From Tabrizicola flagellatus (GTDB taxonomy: Bacteria > Pseudomonadota > Alphaproteobacteria > Rhodobacterales > Rhodobacteraceae): 64,000 nt of DNA. The stretch is taken from NCBI RefSeq assembly GCF_008271465.1, contig NZ_VMDU01000007.1, forward strand, positions 56,630-120,629, written 5' to 3'. The notes under the pieces were generated by a model. It was not told where the DNA came from. It made no database searches and saw only the letters and a program-made list of their open reading frames with translations. Shown piece by piece: positions 36,254-44,031 of the stretch (the stretch's first letter is position 1; each line of letters begins with the position of its first letter). The translations under genes and the position numbers were made by a program.

Positions 36254-36282
36254 TTGATAGCATACCGACTAGTTGGTATTGT
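36254..36282 (+). promoter_or_regulatory. Promoter of the VOC-VOC-TetR operon with an operator inside it
   Basis: TTGATA (36254-36259), a 17-base spacer and TATTGT (36277-36282). The spacer and start of the -10 box hold ATACCGACTAGTTGGTAT (36262-36279), a near-perfect 18-base palindrome with one mismatched pair. A repressor bound there would block RNA polymerase. The TetR encoded in the operon is the natural candidate. Confidence 0.7.
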
Positions 36283-36332
36283 CGTCGTGTGCAGCGAGTC
36301 GCCAGACGGCTGGGACCAGGGGGAAAGAGACA

Positions 36333-36809
36333 ATGGCCCATTCCGTCCGCACCTGCCTGTGGTTCTGCGACGGTCGCGGCCCGGAGGCGGCGGCGTTCTA
36401 CTGCTCGCTGATCCCCGGCAGCCGGGTCGAACGCAGCCTTGCCTTCGACAACGGGCAGGGGGGCATGTCCTCGATCACCGACTTCACGCTTGGCGGGGTT
36501 CCCTACCAGATCCTGGACGCCGGACCGCATTTCCAGCTGACCGAGGCGGTGTCGATTTCGGTCGAGACCGAGGATCAGGCGGAGAGCGACCGGCTGTGGG
36601 ACGCGCTGACGGCGGACGGGGGGCAGGAAAGCATGTGCGGCTGGCTGAAGGACCGCTTCGGCCTGTCCTGGCAGGTGTTCCCGAAGCGGCTGACCGAACT
36701 GACGCTTCACAGTGATGCCAGGGTGGCAGGTGCGGCGATGGCCGAGATGTTCAAGCAGAAGCGGATCGACCTGGCGCCGATCGAGGCTGCCGTTGCGGCG
36801 GTGGCCTGA
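36333..36809 (+). CDS. VOC/PhnB-like protein (3-demethylubiquinone-9 methyltransferase-type domain)
   Basis: The 158-residue protein starts MAHSVRTCLWFCDGRGPEAA, AAFYCSLIPGSRVERS and contains LGGVPYQILDAGPHFQLTEA, VSISVETEDQAESDRLWDAL, WLKDRFGLSWQVFPKRL. This pattern is found in PhnB-like VOC proteins misnamed ubiquinone methyltransferases. It has no methyltransferase motif. The ATG at 36333 follows a GGGGGAAAGAG ribosome site. First gene of an operon with a second VOC gene and a TetR regulator. Confidence 0.85.
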   Translation: MAHSVRTCLWFCDGRGPEAAAFYCSLIPGSRVERSLAFDNGQGGMSSITDFTLGGVPYQILDAGPHFQLTEAVSISVETEDQAESDRLWDALTADGGQESMCGWLKDRFGLSWQVFPKRLTELTLHSDARVAGAAMAEMFKQKRIDLAPIEAAVAAVA

Positions 36810-36962
36810 CGCGATGCGGACGCCACGCGCCTGCGAGCGGATCCGGCAGGCTGCGGCGTCCGGGCTCTGCGGGCGCCGAGATCGGGATCCCGCGGCCGCG
36901 GTCATCTTTGCCGGCAGCGGGCGGGTGCCCTTCACGCCGGCAGTTTCCGAGAGGAGAGCCCC

Positions 36963-37421
36963 ATGAACGACAGCCCCGCCGACCAGCGCTACCGTCCCGA
37001 GGACCGGGTCATGCAAGGGGTGATCCCCTATCTGGCCCTGCCGGGACAGGCAGGCGCAGCCGCCGATTTCTACATGAAGGCCTTCGGCGCGAAGGACATC
37101 GGCCGGATGCCCTTCGAGGGAAGGCCCGGCCAGTTCATGCACATCCAGGTCGAAATCAACGGTGGCGCGCTGATGCTGACCGACAACGACATGATGTCCG
37201 GCGCGATCGGCGGCGCCGATCCGATCCCGCGCGGGCATCTGCAACTGGTGGTGCCGGACGGGCAGGCCTGGTGGGACCGGGCGATCGCAGCGGGCTGCGC
37301 CGTGCTTGCGCCCTTCGAGCCGCAGTTCTGGGGCGATAGGTGGGGCCTTCTGGCCGACCCCTTCGGCTTGAAATGGGCGGTGTTGACACCCGATCCCGCG
37401 CTCTGGGACAAGGAGGCATGA
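36963..37421 (+). CDS. VOC/PhnB-like protein, glyoxalase/bleomycin-resistance fold
   Basis: The 152-residue protein has the YciR/PhnB-like features GVIPYLALPGQAGAAADFYMKAFGAKDIGRM (split here for brevity: GVIPYLALPG near residue 19, ADFYMKAFGA near 33), GGALMLTDND, and WGDRWGLLADPFGLKWAV at the C-terminus. It is a different subfamily from the first VOC gene. It lies 153 bases after that gene and 16 bases before the TetR gene. Substrate is unknown; such pairs often respond to electrophiles or xenobiotics. Confidence 0.83.
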   Translation: MNDSPADQRYRPEDRVMQGVIPYLALPGQAGAAADFYMKAFGAKDIGRMPFEGRPGQFMHIQVEINGGALMLTDNDMMSGAIGGADPIPRGHLQLVVPDGQAWWDRAIAAGCAVLAPFEPQFWGDRWGLLADPFGLKWAVLTPDPALWDKEA

Positions 37422-37437
37422 GCCAGGACTCCACCGC

Positions 37438-38055
37438 ATGACCGCACCCGCCCGCGTTCCGCGCGGCGAGGCGCGCGCGCGGCTGCTGGAGGCCGCGCGG
37501 AACCTCGTGCGCCACAAGGGCTTTGCCGCAACCTCGGTCGATGATCTCTGCGCCGCCGCCGGGGTGACCAAGGGTGCCTTCTTCCACCATTTCGCCTCGA
37601 AGGAGGCGCTGGGCGTCGCGCTGGTCGAGGACTGGACCGAAACCACGGGCGCCATGTTCGCGGCGCATCCCTACAACAGCCTCCCCGATCCCCTGGACCG
37701 CGTCTTCGCCTACCTCGCGCTGCGCCGCGAGATCCTGGAGCGGCCCCTGCCCGAGTTCACCTGCGTCGCGGGAACGACGGTGCAGGAGGCCTACGAGACC
37801 TCGCCCGCCATCCGTGCGGCGGCCGAACGCAGCATCCGGTCCGGCGTGGACCATGTCCGGGCGCATCTGGCCGAGGCGCTGGCGGCCCGTCCGGTGCCGG
37901 GGGTGACGGCGGAAAGCCTGGCGCGGCAGTTCCAGGTGGTGGTGCAGGGCGGGATCATCCTGGCCAAGGCCGCGAACGATGCGGCACCCGCGCGCGAGGC
38001 CTTCGACCACCTGGAACGCTATCTGCGGCTCATCTTCGACCGTCCCGCAGCCTGA
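37438..38055 (+). CDS. TetR-family transcriptional repressor
   Basis: The 205-residue regulator has a TetR HTH at about 10-60 (ARARLLEAARNLVRHKGFAA, TSVDDLCAAAGVTKGAFFHH, FASKEALGVALV) and a helical ligand domain with a TetR_C-type region (LPEFTCVAGTTVQEAYETSP). It is the third gene of the VOC-VOC-tetR operon. The palindrome inside the operon promoter suggests autorepression, released by a small molecule handled by the VOC proteins. That link is inferred from position only. Confidence 0.88.
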   Translation: MTAPARVPRGEARARLLEAARNLVRHKGFAATSVDDLCAAAGVTKGAFFHHFASKEALGVALVEDWTETTGAMFAAHPYNSLPDPLDRVFAYLALRREILERPLPEFTCVAGTTVQEAYETSPAIRAAAERSIRSGVDHVRAHLAEALAARPVPGVTAESLARQFQVVVQGGIILAKAANDAAPAREAFDHLERYLRLIFDRPAA

Positions 38056-38118
38056 GACGGCCCGCGCCGACCGGCTGTCGCCCCGGCGAGGGGCACTGAG
38101 TCTTTCGAATCACAGTTT

Positions 38119-38135
38119 TGGGAAATCATGGGAAA
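38119..38135 (+). promoter_or_regulatory. Two phased TGGG boxes, possible distal MraZ sites
   Basis: TGGGAAATCA (38119-38128) and TGGGAAACGG (38129-38138) repeat with exactly ten-base spacing, the spacing of MraZ binding boxes. A further run at 38221, 38231 and 38241 reads TGGG, CGGG, CGGG, again ten bases apart. Confidence 0.4.
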
Positions 38136-38374
38136 CGGCCTGTCACGGCTGTTGCCAGGCGATTCTGCCTCGGGGAACCTGCGGGACAGACCCGGAAAAG
38201 CTGCGCCGGCGGGCCGGGTCTGGGAAATCCCGGGCGGTCACGGGACTGTTATCCCGCGTGACACGAACACAAGATGTAGAGGGCCTTCGCAGATGCGTCG
38301 CCTAGAAATAGGCAGAGCCGCTTCTTCGCCGACACAAGATGCTGCTTTCCCAGGGTTGCGGAAACAAAATATGT

Positions 38375-38417
38375 CCCAGTCTTCCCAATTTTTCCCTTGA
38401 TTTCCCATCGTATCCCA
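38375..38417 (-). promoter_or_regulatory. Five phased MraZ-type boxes upstream of mraZ
   Basis: On the minus strand TGGG, TGGG, AGGG, TGGG, TGGG occur with their CCC complements at 38414, 38404, 38394, 38384 and 38375. The spacings are 10, 10, 10 and 9 bases. MraZ in E. coli and Mycoplasma represses its own operon by binding 3-4 TGGGN repeats with a ten-base period, so this is very likely the MraZ operator of the cluster. Confidence 0.7.
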
Positions 38418-38424
38418 TGCACCT

Positions 38425-38641
38425 TGGGTTCACGACGATGAGATGGGCAGTGAAAGGCAGGGGCGGCTCAAGACCCCGAACCAAGGCGTAAGGCAGCTTC
38501 ATACAGGCAGCCCCTTTCATCGTCGCACAGAGATCCGGCGCGCAAGCGAGCAGCATCTCCCCCAGGTGGCAAGCGTAGCTGGACGCCCAGCGATGGGACA
38601 GCGGCGGATCGGGTAGTGGCAGCAACCCGATCCGCCTTTTT
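38425..38641 (+). ncRNA. upsM: UpsM-like small RNA from the 5' leader of mraZ
   Basis: In R. sphaeroides the dcw cluster has a long 5' leader from which UpsM, about 206 nt, is released by termination upstream of mraZ. Here the same position holds a G-rich region that can fold into a long 5' hairpin (38432-38441 with the TCATCGTCG at about 38517-38525) and ends in a near-perfect terminator 49 bases before the mraZ ATG. The 3' end is well defined; the 5' end is estimated from the R. sphaeroides length. Confidence 0.7.
38603..38641 (+). terminator. Intrinsic terminator between the mraZ promoter and mraZ
   Basis: GGCGGATCGGGT (38603-38614) pairs perfectly with ACCCGATCCGCC (38625-38636), followed by TTTTT (38637-38641). 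It would stop most transcription before mraZ unless it is read through, so it both makes the UpsM 3' end and limits dcw expression. Confidence 0.92.
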
Positions 38642-38689
38642 CATTTCATCGCAAGGGCTTGAAGCTTTTGGTGAAGGTCGCGCAACGCG

Positions 38690-39202
38690 ATGGCAGAGAG
38701 GTTCATAGGCGAGATCTACCAGAAGGTAGATGCCAAGGCCCGGGTGTCGATCCCGGCCGCCTTCCGGGCCATCCTGCAAGCCGACGACCCGCTCGCCTCG
38801 AATTCGCAGCGCCCGCGGCTTTACATGGTCTATGGCGGCAAGAAGCGGAATTTCGTCGAGTGCTACAGCAAGCTCGGTGCCGAGAAGCTGGCCGAGGACA
38901 TCGAGTCCATGGAGGACGGCTCTCCCGAGCGGATCAAGGCCGAGCTGAACCTGATCACCCGGTCGGTCATGGTCGAGGTGGAGCCGGACGGCCGCATCGT
39001 CCTGCCCCCGCGCGTGCGCGAGAAGATCGGGCTGGCAGGCGAGGTGCCCGAGAAGTCCGAGGTTGTCTTTGCCGGGCGGTCGAACCGGTTCCGCATCTAC
39101 CGCCGCGATGTCTATGACGCCGAGTTCGGCGCGATCGACGATGACGACGACGACGATATCGACCCGCTGACGCTGGTCGGGCGGCACAAGCGGAAGGACT
39201 AG
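38690..39202 (+). CDS. mraZ: Transcriptional regulator MraZ
   Basis: The 170-residue protein holds two AbrB/SpoVT-like half-domains: RFIGEIYQKVDAKARVSIPA at the N-terminus and ITRSVMVEVEPDGRIVLPPR with VREKIGLAGEVPEKSEVVFAG in the middle. An acidic linker (IDDDDDDDIDPL) and basic end follow. MraZ forms a ring and represses its own operon through TGGG repeats. It is the first gene of the division/cell-wall cluster, with rsmH three bases behind. Confidence 0.95.
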   Translation: MAERFIGEIYQKVDAKARVSIPAAFRAILQADDPLASNSQRPRLYMVYGGKKRNFVECYSKLGAEKLAEDIESMEDGSPERIKAELNLITRSVMVEVEPDGRIVLPPRVREKIGLAGEVPEKSEVVFAGRSNRFRIYRRDVYDAEFGAIDDDDDDDIDPLTLVGRHKRKD

Positions 39203-39205
39203 GCC

Positions 39206-40222
39206 ATGCCGGGTCCGCTGCCGCGCCCTTCCGCCTCTGACCGCCCCGCCGATCCCCATGTTCCGGTCCTGATCGACGCGATCCTGCGCGAATGCGCTCC
39301 GGTTGCGGGCGTCTGGCTGGACGGGACGCTGGGAGCGGGAGGTTACACGCGCGCGCTTCTGGCCGCGGGGGCGGAGCGGGTGATCGGGGTGGACCGCGAT
39401 CCCCTTGCGCTGCGGATGGCGGCGGACTGGGCCGCACCCTATGGCGACAGGGTCCGGCTGGTGGCCGGCGTGTTCTCGGAGCTGGACGAGCTCGCCGGAG
39501 AGCCTCTGGACGGGGTGGTCCTGGACCTCGGGGTCAGCTCGATGCAGCTCGACCAGGCCGAGCGGGGGTTTTCCTTCATGAAGGACGGTCCGCTCGACAT
39601 GCGGATGAGCCAGGACGGGCCGAGCGCGGCGGACCTGGTGAACACGGCGGACGAGGGCCTTCTGGCCGACATCCTCTATCACTATGGCGAGGAACGCGCC
39701 GCGCGCCGGATCGCCCATGCCATCGTGCTGGCGCGGGGCGTGCAGCCGATAACGACGACGGCGGAGCTTGCCGAGATCGTCAGCCGCTGCCTGCCGCGCC
39801 CGAGGCCCGGGCAAAGCCATCCCGCGACCCGCAGCTTCCAGGCGATCCGCATCGCGGTGAATGCAGAATTTTCCGAACTGGCCGAAGGACTTGCCGCCGC
39901 CGAACGCGCGCTGAAACCCGGCGGGCTGCTGGCCGTGGTGACGTTCCACAGCCTTGAGGACCGGATCGTCAAACGCTTCTTCCAGCTGGCTTCGGGCCAC
40001 GAGGCGAACGCCAACCGCTATGCGCCGGCGCGCGCCGATACGGCTGCGCGCTTCGAGATGGTGACGCGCAAGGCCGTGGCGCCCGACGCGGCCGAGATCG
40101 CCCGGAACCCCCGCGCGCGGTCGGCCAAGCTTCGGGTCGGACGGCGAACCCATGCCCCGGCGCGCGCGATCGCCCCGGCCGATCTGGGCCTGCCCGAGTT
40201 TCAGAAGAAAGGACGCCGCTAG
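39206..40222 (+). CDS. rsmH: 16S rRNA (cytosine-1402 N4) methyltransferase RsmH
   Basis: The 338-residue SAM methyltransferase shows [23 protein letters not shown] loop [79 protein letters not shown] and [15 protein letters not shown]. It methylates C1402 in the ribosomal P site and commonly follows mraZ. The ftsL start codon directly follows its stop. Confidence 0.97.
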   Translation: MPGPLPRPSASDRPADPHVPVLIDAILRECAPVAGVWLDGTLGAGGYTRALLAAGAERVIGVDRDPLALRMAADWAAPYGDRVRLVAGVFSELDELAGEPLDGVVLDLGVSSMQLDQAERGFSFMKDGPLDMRMSQDGPSAADLVNTADEGLLADILYHYGEERAARRIAHAIVLARGVQPITTTAELAEIVSRCLPRPRPGQSHPATRSFQAIRIAVNAEFSELAEGLAAAERALKPGGLLAVVTFHSLEDRIVKRFFQLASGHEANANRYAPARADTAARFEMVTRKAVAPDAAEIARNPRARSAKLRVGRRTHAPARAIAPADLGLPEFQKKGRR

Positions 40223-40579
40223 ATGCGCCCCGTGCTCTATGTCCTGTCGTTTCTTGCGCTGATCGCGCTGGGCTTCTGGGCCTATCGCGAAAACTACGCG
40301 ACCCAGGCAGCGCTGAAGGAGGTGCAGGGGCTGCAACGCGACATCGCGGCCCTGCGCGAGGCGCTGTCGGTGCAGCGGGCGGAATGGGCCTACCTCAACC
40401 GCCCCGACCGGCTGCGCAACCTGGCCACGGCCAATTTCGACCGGCTGGGTCTGTTGCCGATGGAGCCCAGCCAGTTCGGTTCCGCCGCCCAGGTCGCCTA
40501 TCCGCGCGCCAGGCTGCCCGAGATCAGCTTTTCCACCGACATCCAGGGCACGCTGGCCCTGCCGGACGAGGGGCTTTAG
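40223..40579 (+). CDS. ftsL: Cell division protein FtsL
   Basis: The 118-residue bitopic protein has a short cytoplasmic start, one membrane helix (VLYVLSFLALIALGFWAY) and a periplasmic coiled coil (TQAALKEVQGLQRDIAALRE) with AEWAYLNRPDRLRNLA, typical for alphaproteobacterial FtsL. It links FtsB/FtsQ to the FtsWI synthase. Its position between rsmH and ftsI is canonical. Confidence 0.9.
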   Translation: MRPVLYVLSFLALIALGFWAYRENYATQAALKEVQGLQRDIAALREALSVQRAEWAYLNRPDRLRNLATANFDRLGLLPMEPSQFGSAAQVAYPRARLPEISFSTDIQGTLALPDEGL

Positions 40580-40583
40580 ACCA

Positions 40584-42374
40584 ATGCGCACTCCGCTTCG
40601 CCCGCTGGCCCGCATCCTTCATGCCCGGCAGGAGGGATTGAACCCCGACGCGATCGAGAAGGAGAACCTGCGCATCCGCCACGAGGCGCTGCGCGAGAAG
40701 GCGCGGGGCCGGGCGCAGTTCCGGCTTGTGGTGCTGTGCGCCAGTTTCGTCATGGCCTTCGGGGCGATCGGGGCGCGGATGGGGCTGATGGCGGCGACCG
40801 AGCCGGTCGAGCCGCGCTCGCGCGCGCCGGGGGCCGAGATCATCGCGCAGCGCGCCGACATCACCGACCGCAACGGCCGGGTTCTGGCGACGAATATGAC
40901 GACGCATGCGCTCTATGCCCATCCGAAGGTGATGGTCGATCCGAAGGGATCGGCGCGGAAGCTGGCCGAGATCTTCCCCGATCTCGACGCCAAGGCGCTG
41001 GAACGGCGGTTCACCGACGGGCGCAGCTTTGTCTGGATCCGCAAGGTGCTGAGCCCCGAGCAGATGCAGCGGGTGCACGAGATCGGCGATCCGGGTCTCT
41101 TGTTCGGGCCGCGGGAAAAGCGGCTGTATCCGAACGGGACCCTGGCCGCGCATGTGCTGGGCGGCACCTCCTTCGGAGCCGAGGGCGTCCACTCCGCCGA
41201 GATCGTGGGGGTCGCGGGCATCGAGAAGGCGCTCGACGCGCGTCTGCGCGACCCGGCGCAGGGCAACAAGCCCCTGACGCTCTCGATCGACCTGACGCTG
41301 CAGGCCACGATCGAGGAGGTGCTGGCCGCCGGCATGGGCATGCTGAACGCCAAGGGCGCCGCGGCGATCCTGATGGATGCGCGCACCGGCGAGATCCTGG
41401 CCCTGGCCAGCTTGCCGACCTTCGATCCGAACAACCGGCCCAATCCGCTGGTGGACAAGGACGCCGAACCCGGCGACAGCCCGCTGTTCAACCGGGCGGT
41501 GCAGGGGGTCTATGAACTCGGCTCGACCTTCAAGATCTTCGCCGCAGCGCAGGCGATGGAGCTGGGCCTTGTGACCCCCGACACCATGGTCGATGCCAAT
41601 GCCCCGATGGTCTGGGGCAAGCACAAGATCAAGGAGTTCGAGAACAAGAACTACGGGCCCTTGCTGTCGGTGTCGGACGTGATCGCCAAGTCCTCGAACG
41701 TGGGCACCGCGCATATCGCGCTGATGATCGGACCGCTGCGGCAACAGGCCTTTCTCAAGGCTCTGGGCTTCTTCGAGCCGACGCCGGTGGAACTGGTCGA
41801 GGCCCCGGGCGCCAGGCCGCTTATCCCGAAGAAATGGCCCGAGATCGTGACCATCACCACCTCCTATGGGCACGGCATGTCGGCCAGCCCGATGCATCTG
41901 GCCACTGCCTATGCCGCGATCGCCAATGGCGGGGTGGCGATCAAGCCGACGCTTCTGAAGCGCGAGGGGCCGACGACCGGCATCCGGGTTATGAGCGAGG
42001 AGACCGCGCGCAACGCGGTGGCCATGCTGCGCCGGGTGGTGACGGAGGGCACGGCCAGCCTTGGCGAGGTGCCGGGCTACGAGGTCGCGGGCAAGACCGG
42101 GACGGCGGACAAGCCGAAGAAATCGGGCGGCTATTACAAGGACAAGGTGGTGAACACCTTCGCCTCGATGTTCCCGGCCTCGAACCCGCAATATGTGCTG
42201 ATCGTCACCCTGGACGAACCCCAGGACACCTCGCTGGCCGAGACCCGGCGGACGGCGGGCTGGACGGCGGTGCCGGTCGCGGCCGAGATCATCCGCCGCG
42301 TCGCCCCGTTGATGGGGCTGAGGCCCAAGCTTGAACCTGTCGCGCTGGATGCGGTAACTGCCGCCAGCAACTGA
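40584..42374 (+). CDS. ftsI: Division-specific peptidoglycan transpeptidase FtsI (PBP3)
   Basis: The 596-residue class B penicillin-binding protein has an N-terminal membrane helix (FRLVVLCASFVMAFGAIGAR), a pedestal region (IIAQRADITDRNGRVLATNM) and a transpeptidase domain with catalytic Ser in ELGSTFKIFAA (SxxK), SSN in IAKSSNVGTAHI and KTG in VAGKTGTADKPK. It crosslinks septal peptidoglycan with FtsW. The C-terminal 50 residues include VLIVTLDEPQDTS. ftsI follows ftsL by four bases. Confidence 0.96.
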   Translation: MRTPLRPLARILHARQEGLNPDAIEKENLRIRHEALREKARGRAQFRLVVLCASFVMAFGAIGARMGLMAATEPVEPRSRAPGAEIIAQRADITDRNGRVLATNMTTHALYAHPKVMVDPKGSARKLAEIFPDLDAKALERRFTDGRSFVWIRKVLSPEQMQRVHEIGDPGLLFGPREKRLYPNGTLAAHVLGGTSFGAEGVHSAEIVGVAGIEKALDARLRDPAQGNKPLTLSIDLTLQATIEEVLAAGMGMLNAKGAAAILMDARTGEILALASLPTFDPNNRPNPLVDKDAEPGDSPLFNRAVQGVYELGSTFKIFAAAQAMELGLVTPDTMVDANAPMVWGKHKIKEFENKNYGPLLSVSDVIAKSSNVGTAHIALMIGPLRQQAFLKALGFFEPTPVELVEAPGARPLIPKKWPEIVTITTSYGHGMSASPMHLATAYAAIANGGVAIKPTLLKREGPTTGIRVMSEETARNAVAMLRRVVTEGTASLGEVPGYEVAGKTGTADKPKKSGGYYKDKVVNTFASMFPASNPQYVLIVTLDEPQDTSLAETRRTAGWTAVPVAAEIIRRVAPLMGLRPKLEPVALDAVTAASN

Positions 42375-42386
42375 CGGGAGCAGACC

Positions 42387-43868
42387 ATGACAGCGCGCGC
42401 GACACGGCTATCCGACCTCGGGTTGACCGCCCGGGCCGGGCGCGACGCCGCGCTGTCGGGACTGACGGCGGACAGCCGGCAGGTGCGGCCGGGGATGCTG
42501 TTCGCGGCTCTGCCGGGGACGGCCACCCATGGCGCGCGCTTCATCCCGGCAGTGCTGGAGCAGGGTGCGGCGGCGATCCTGACCGATGCGGAAGGCGCGC
42601 GGATGGCGGCCGAGGTGCTGGCCGACAGCGACGTGGCGCTGGTCGTGGCCGAGGATCCGCGCGCCGCGCTGGCCTGTGCCGCTGCACTCTGGTTCGGTGC
42701 CCAGCCCGAGACGGTGGTCGCGGTGACGGGGACGAACGGCAAGACGAGCGTGGCCACCTTCACCCGGCAGATCTGGGCGGCCCTGGGCCGTGAGGCGATC
42801 AACATCGGCACCACCGGGATCGAGGGCGCCTGGACGGCGCCGTCCGGGCATACGACGCCCGATCCGGTGACCTTGCAGAAACTGCTGGCCGCAGCAGCGC
42901 AGGGCGGCGTGACCCATGCGGCGATGGAGGCCTCGAGCCACGGCATCGACCAGCGGCGGCTGGACGGGGTGCGGCTGAAGGCGGCGGGCTTCACCAACCT
43001 GACGCAGGATCACCTCGACTATCACGGCACGATGGAGGCCTATTTCGCCGCCAAGGCGCAGCTTTTCACCCGGCTGCTGCCCGAGGACGGGGTGGCGGTC
43101 ATCAACCTGGATGGCGCGATGGGGTCCGAGATGGCCGAGCTGGCGTTGGGCCGGGGCCTCAGGGTGCTGACGGTGGGCAAGGGGCGGGGGGCGGATCTCC
43201 AGATCGCCGCCACGCGCCCCGATGCCACGGGGCAGGAGGTGCGCTATCTCTGGCAGGGCCGCGCGTTCCAGACGCGGCTGGGGCTGATCGGGGCGTTTCA
43301 GGCCGAAAACGTGGCGGTGGCGGCGGGCCTTGCCATCGCGGCGGGAGAGGCACCCGAGGCGGTGCTGGGCGTCCTGCCCCGGCTGACCGGCGTGCGGGGG
43401 CGGATGCAGCTGGCCGCGACACGGAAGAACGGGGCGGCGGTCTATGTGGACTATGCCCATACGCCGGACGCGATCGAGACGGCGCTGCGCGCGCTGCGCC
43501 CGCATGTGATGGGGCGCATCGTCATCGTCTTCGGCGCCGGTGGCGACCGCGACCGGGGGAAGCGCCCGCTGATGGGCGCGGCGGCGCGGAAGTTCGCCGA
43601 TGTGCTTTACGTCACCGACGACAACCCCCGCACCGAGGACCCCGCCGCGATCCGCGCCGCGATCCTGGCGGCCTGCCCCGAGGCGCACGAGGTCGGCGAC
43701 CGCGCCGAGGCGATCCTGCGCGCGGTCGATGCGCTGCAACCGGGCGATGCGCTGCTGATCGCCGGCAAGGGGCATGAAAGCGGGCAGATCGTGGGGACGG
43801 ATGTCTATCCCTTCGACGACGTGGAACAGGCCAGCGTGGCGGTGGCCGCGCTGGATGGTGTGATATGA
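42387..43868 (+). CDS. murE: UDP-MurNAc-L-Ala-D-Glu:meso-diaminopimelate ligase
   Basis: The 493-residue Mur ligase has an N-terminal UDP domain (SGLTADSRQVRPGMLFAALP), ATP loop VVAVTGTNGKTSVATFTRQ, TPDPVTLQKLL, MEASSHGIDQRRLDGV, FTNLTQDHLDYHGTMEAYF and the DAP-specific motif DNPRTEDP. It therefore adds meso-diaminopimelate rather than lysine. It is followed by a 163-base spacer containing a C/G-rich triple-hairpin repeat before murF. Confidence 0.97.
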   Translation: MTARATRLSDLGLTARAGRDAALSGLTADSRQVRPGMLFAALPGTATHGARFIPAVLEQGAAAILTDAEGARMAAEVLADSDVALVVAEDPRAALACAAALWFGAQPETVVAVTGTNGKTSVATFTRQIWAALGREAINIGTTGIEGAWTAPSGHTTPDPVTLQKLLAAAAQGGVTHAAMEASSHGIDQRRLDGVRLKAAGFTNLTQDHLDYHGTMEAYFAAKAQLFTRLLPEDGVAVINLDGAMGSEMAELALGRGLRVLTVGKGRGADLQIAATRPDATGQEVRYLWQGRAFQTRLGLIGAFQAENVAVAAGLAIAAGEAPEAVLGVLPRLTGVRGRMQLAATRKNGAAVYVDYAHTPDAIETALRALRPHVMGRIVIVFGAGGDRDRGKRPLMGAAARKFADVLYVTDDNPRTEDPAAIRAAILAACPEAHEVGDRAEAILRAVDALQPGDALLIAGKGHESGQIVGTDVYPFDDVEQASVAVAALDGVI

Positions 43869-43888
43869 AACCCCGACGGATCATGGCG

Positions 43889-43996
43889 CCTCCCCTCCCC
43901 CTGGTGGGGAGGGGATGGGGGTGGGGGGGCGGGACGCGGCGTTCGTGCGCCTTGGCGAGCCCCCCCACCCTCTCCCTCCCCCACGAGGGGGGAGGG
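43889..43996. repeat. C/G-rich triple-hairpin repeat in the murE-murF spacer
   Basis: Three nested or adjacent stems: CCCCTCCCC/GGGGAGGGG (43892-43900 with 43906-43914), GTGGGGGGGC/GCCCCCCCAC (43921-43930 with 43959-43968) and CCCTCCCCC/GGGGGGAGGG (43974-43982 with 43987-43996). This kind of CCCTCCCC palindrome is common between genes in alphaproteobacteria and behaves as a dispersed repeat. Here it interrupts an otherwise tightly packed operon. Confidence 0.7.
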
Positions 43997-44031
43997 AAGC
44001 GCCCGGCCGGGCAGATGTCAGGAGAGGACGC

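Larger units (their letters stand above)
38056..38435. other. Long regulatory gap upstream of the mraZ (dcw) cluster
   Basis: 380 bases without a credible gene. It contains two GANTC sites (38098-38102 and 38107-38111), three clusters of phased TGGG-type boxes (separate entries), a perfect GCCTA-GAAA-TAGGC hairpin (38300-38313) and a 10-base direct repeat ACACAAGATG (38267-38276 and 38332-38341). A candidate -35 TTGATT is at 38397-38402, but I cannot pair it with a good -10 box. Confidence 0.6.

Noticed and set aside
38056..38690. RNase P RNA (rnpB) upstream of mraZ
   Set aside because: rnpB sits near mraZ in some bacteria, but the conserved P4 segments (GGAAAGTCC type and AGAGCAAA type) are absent on both strands.
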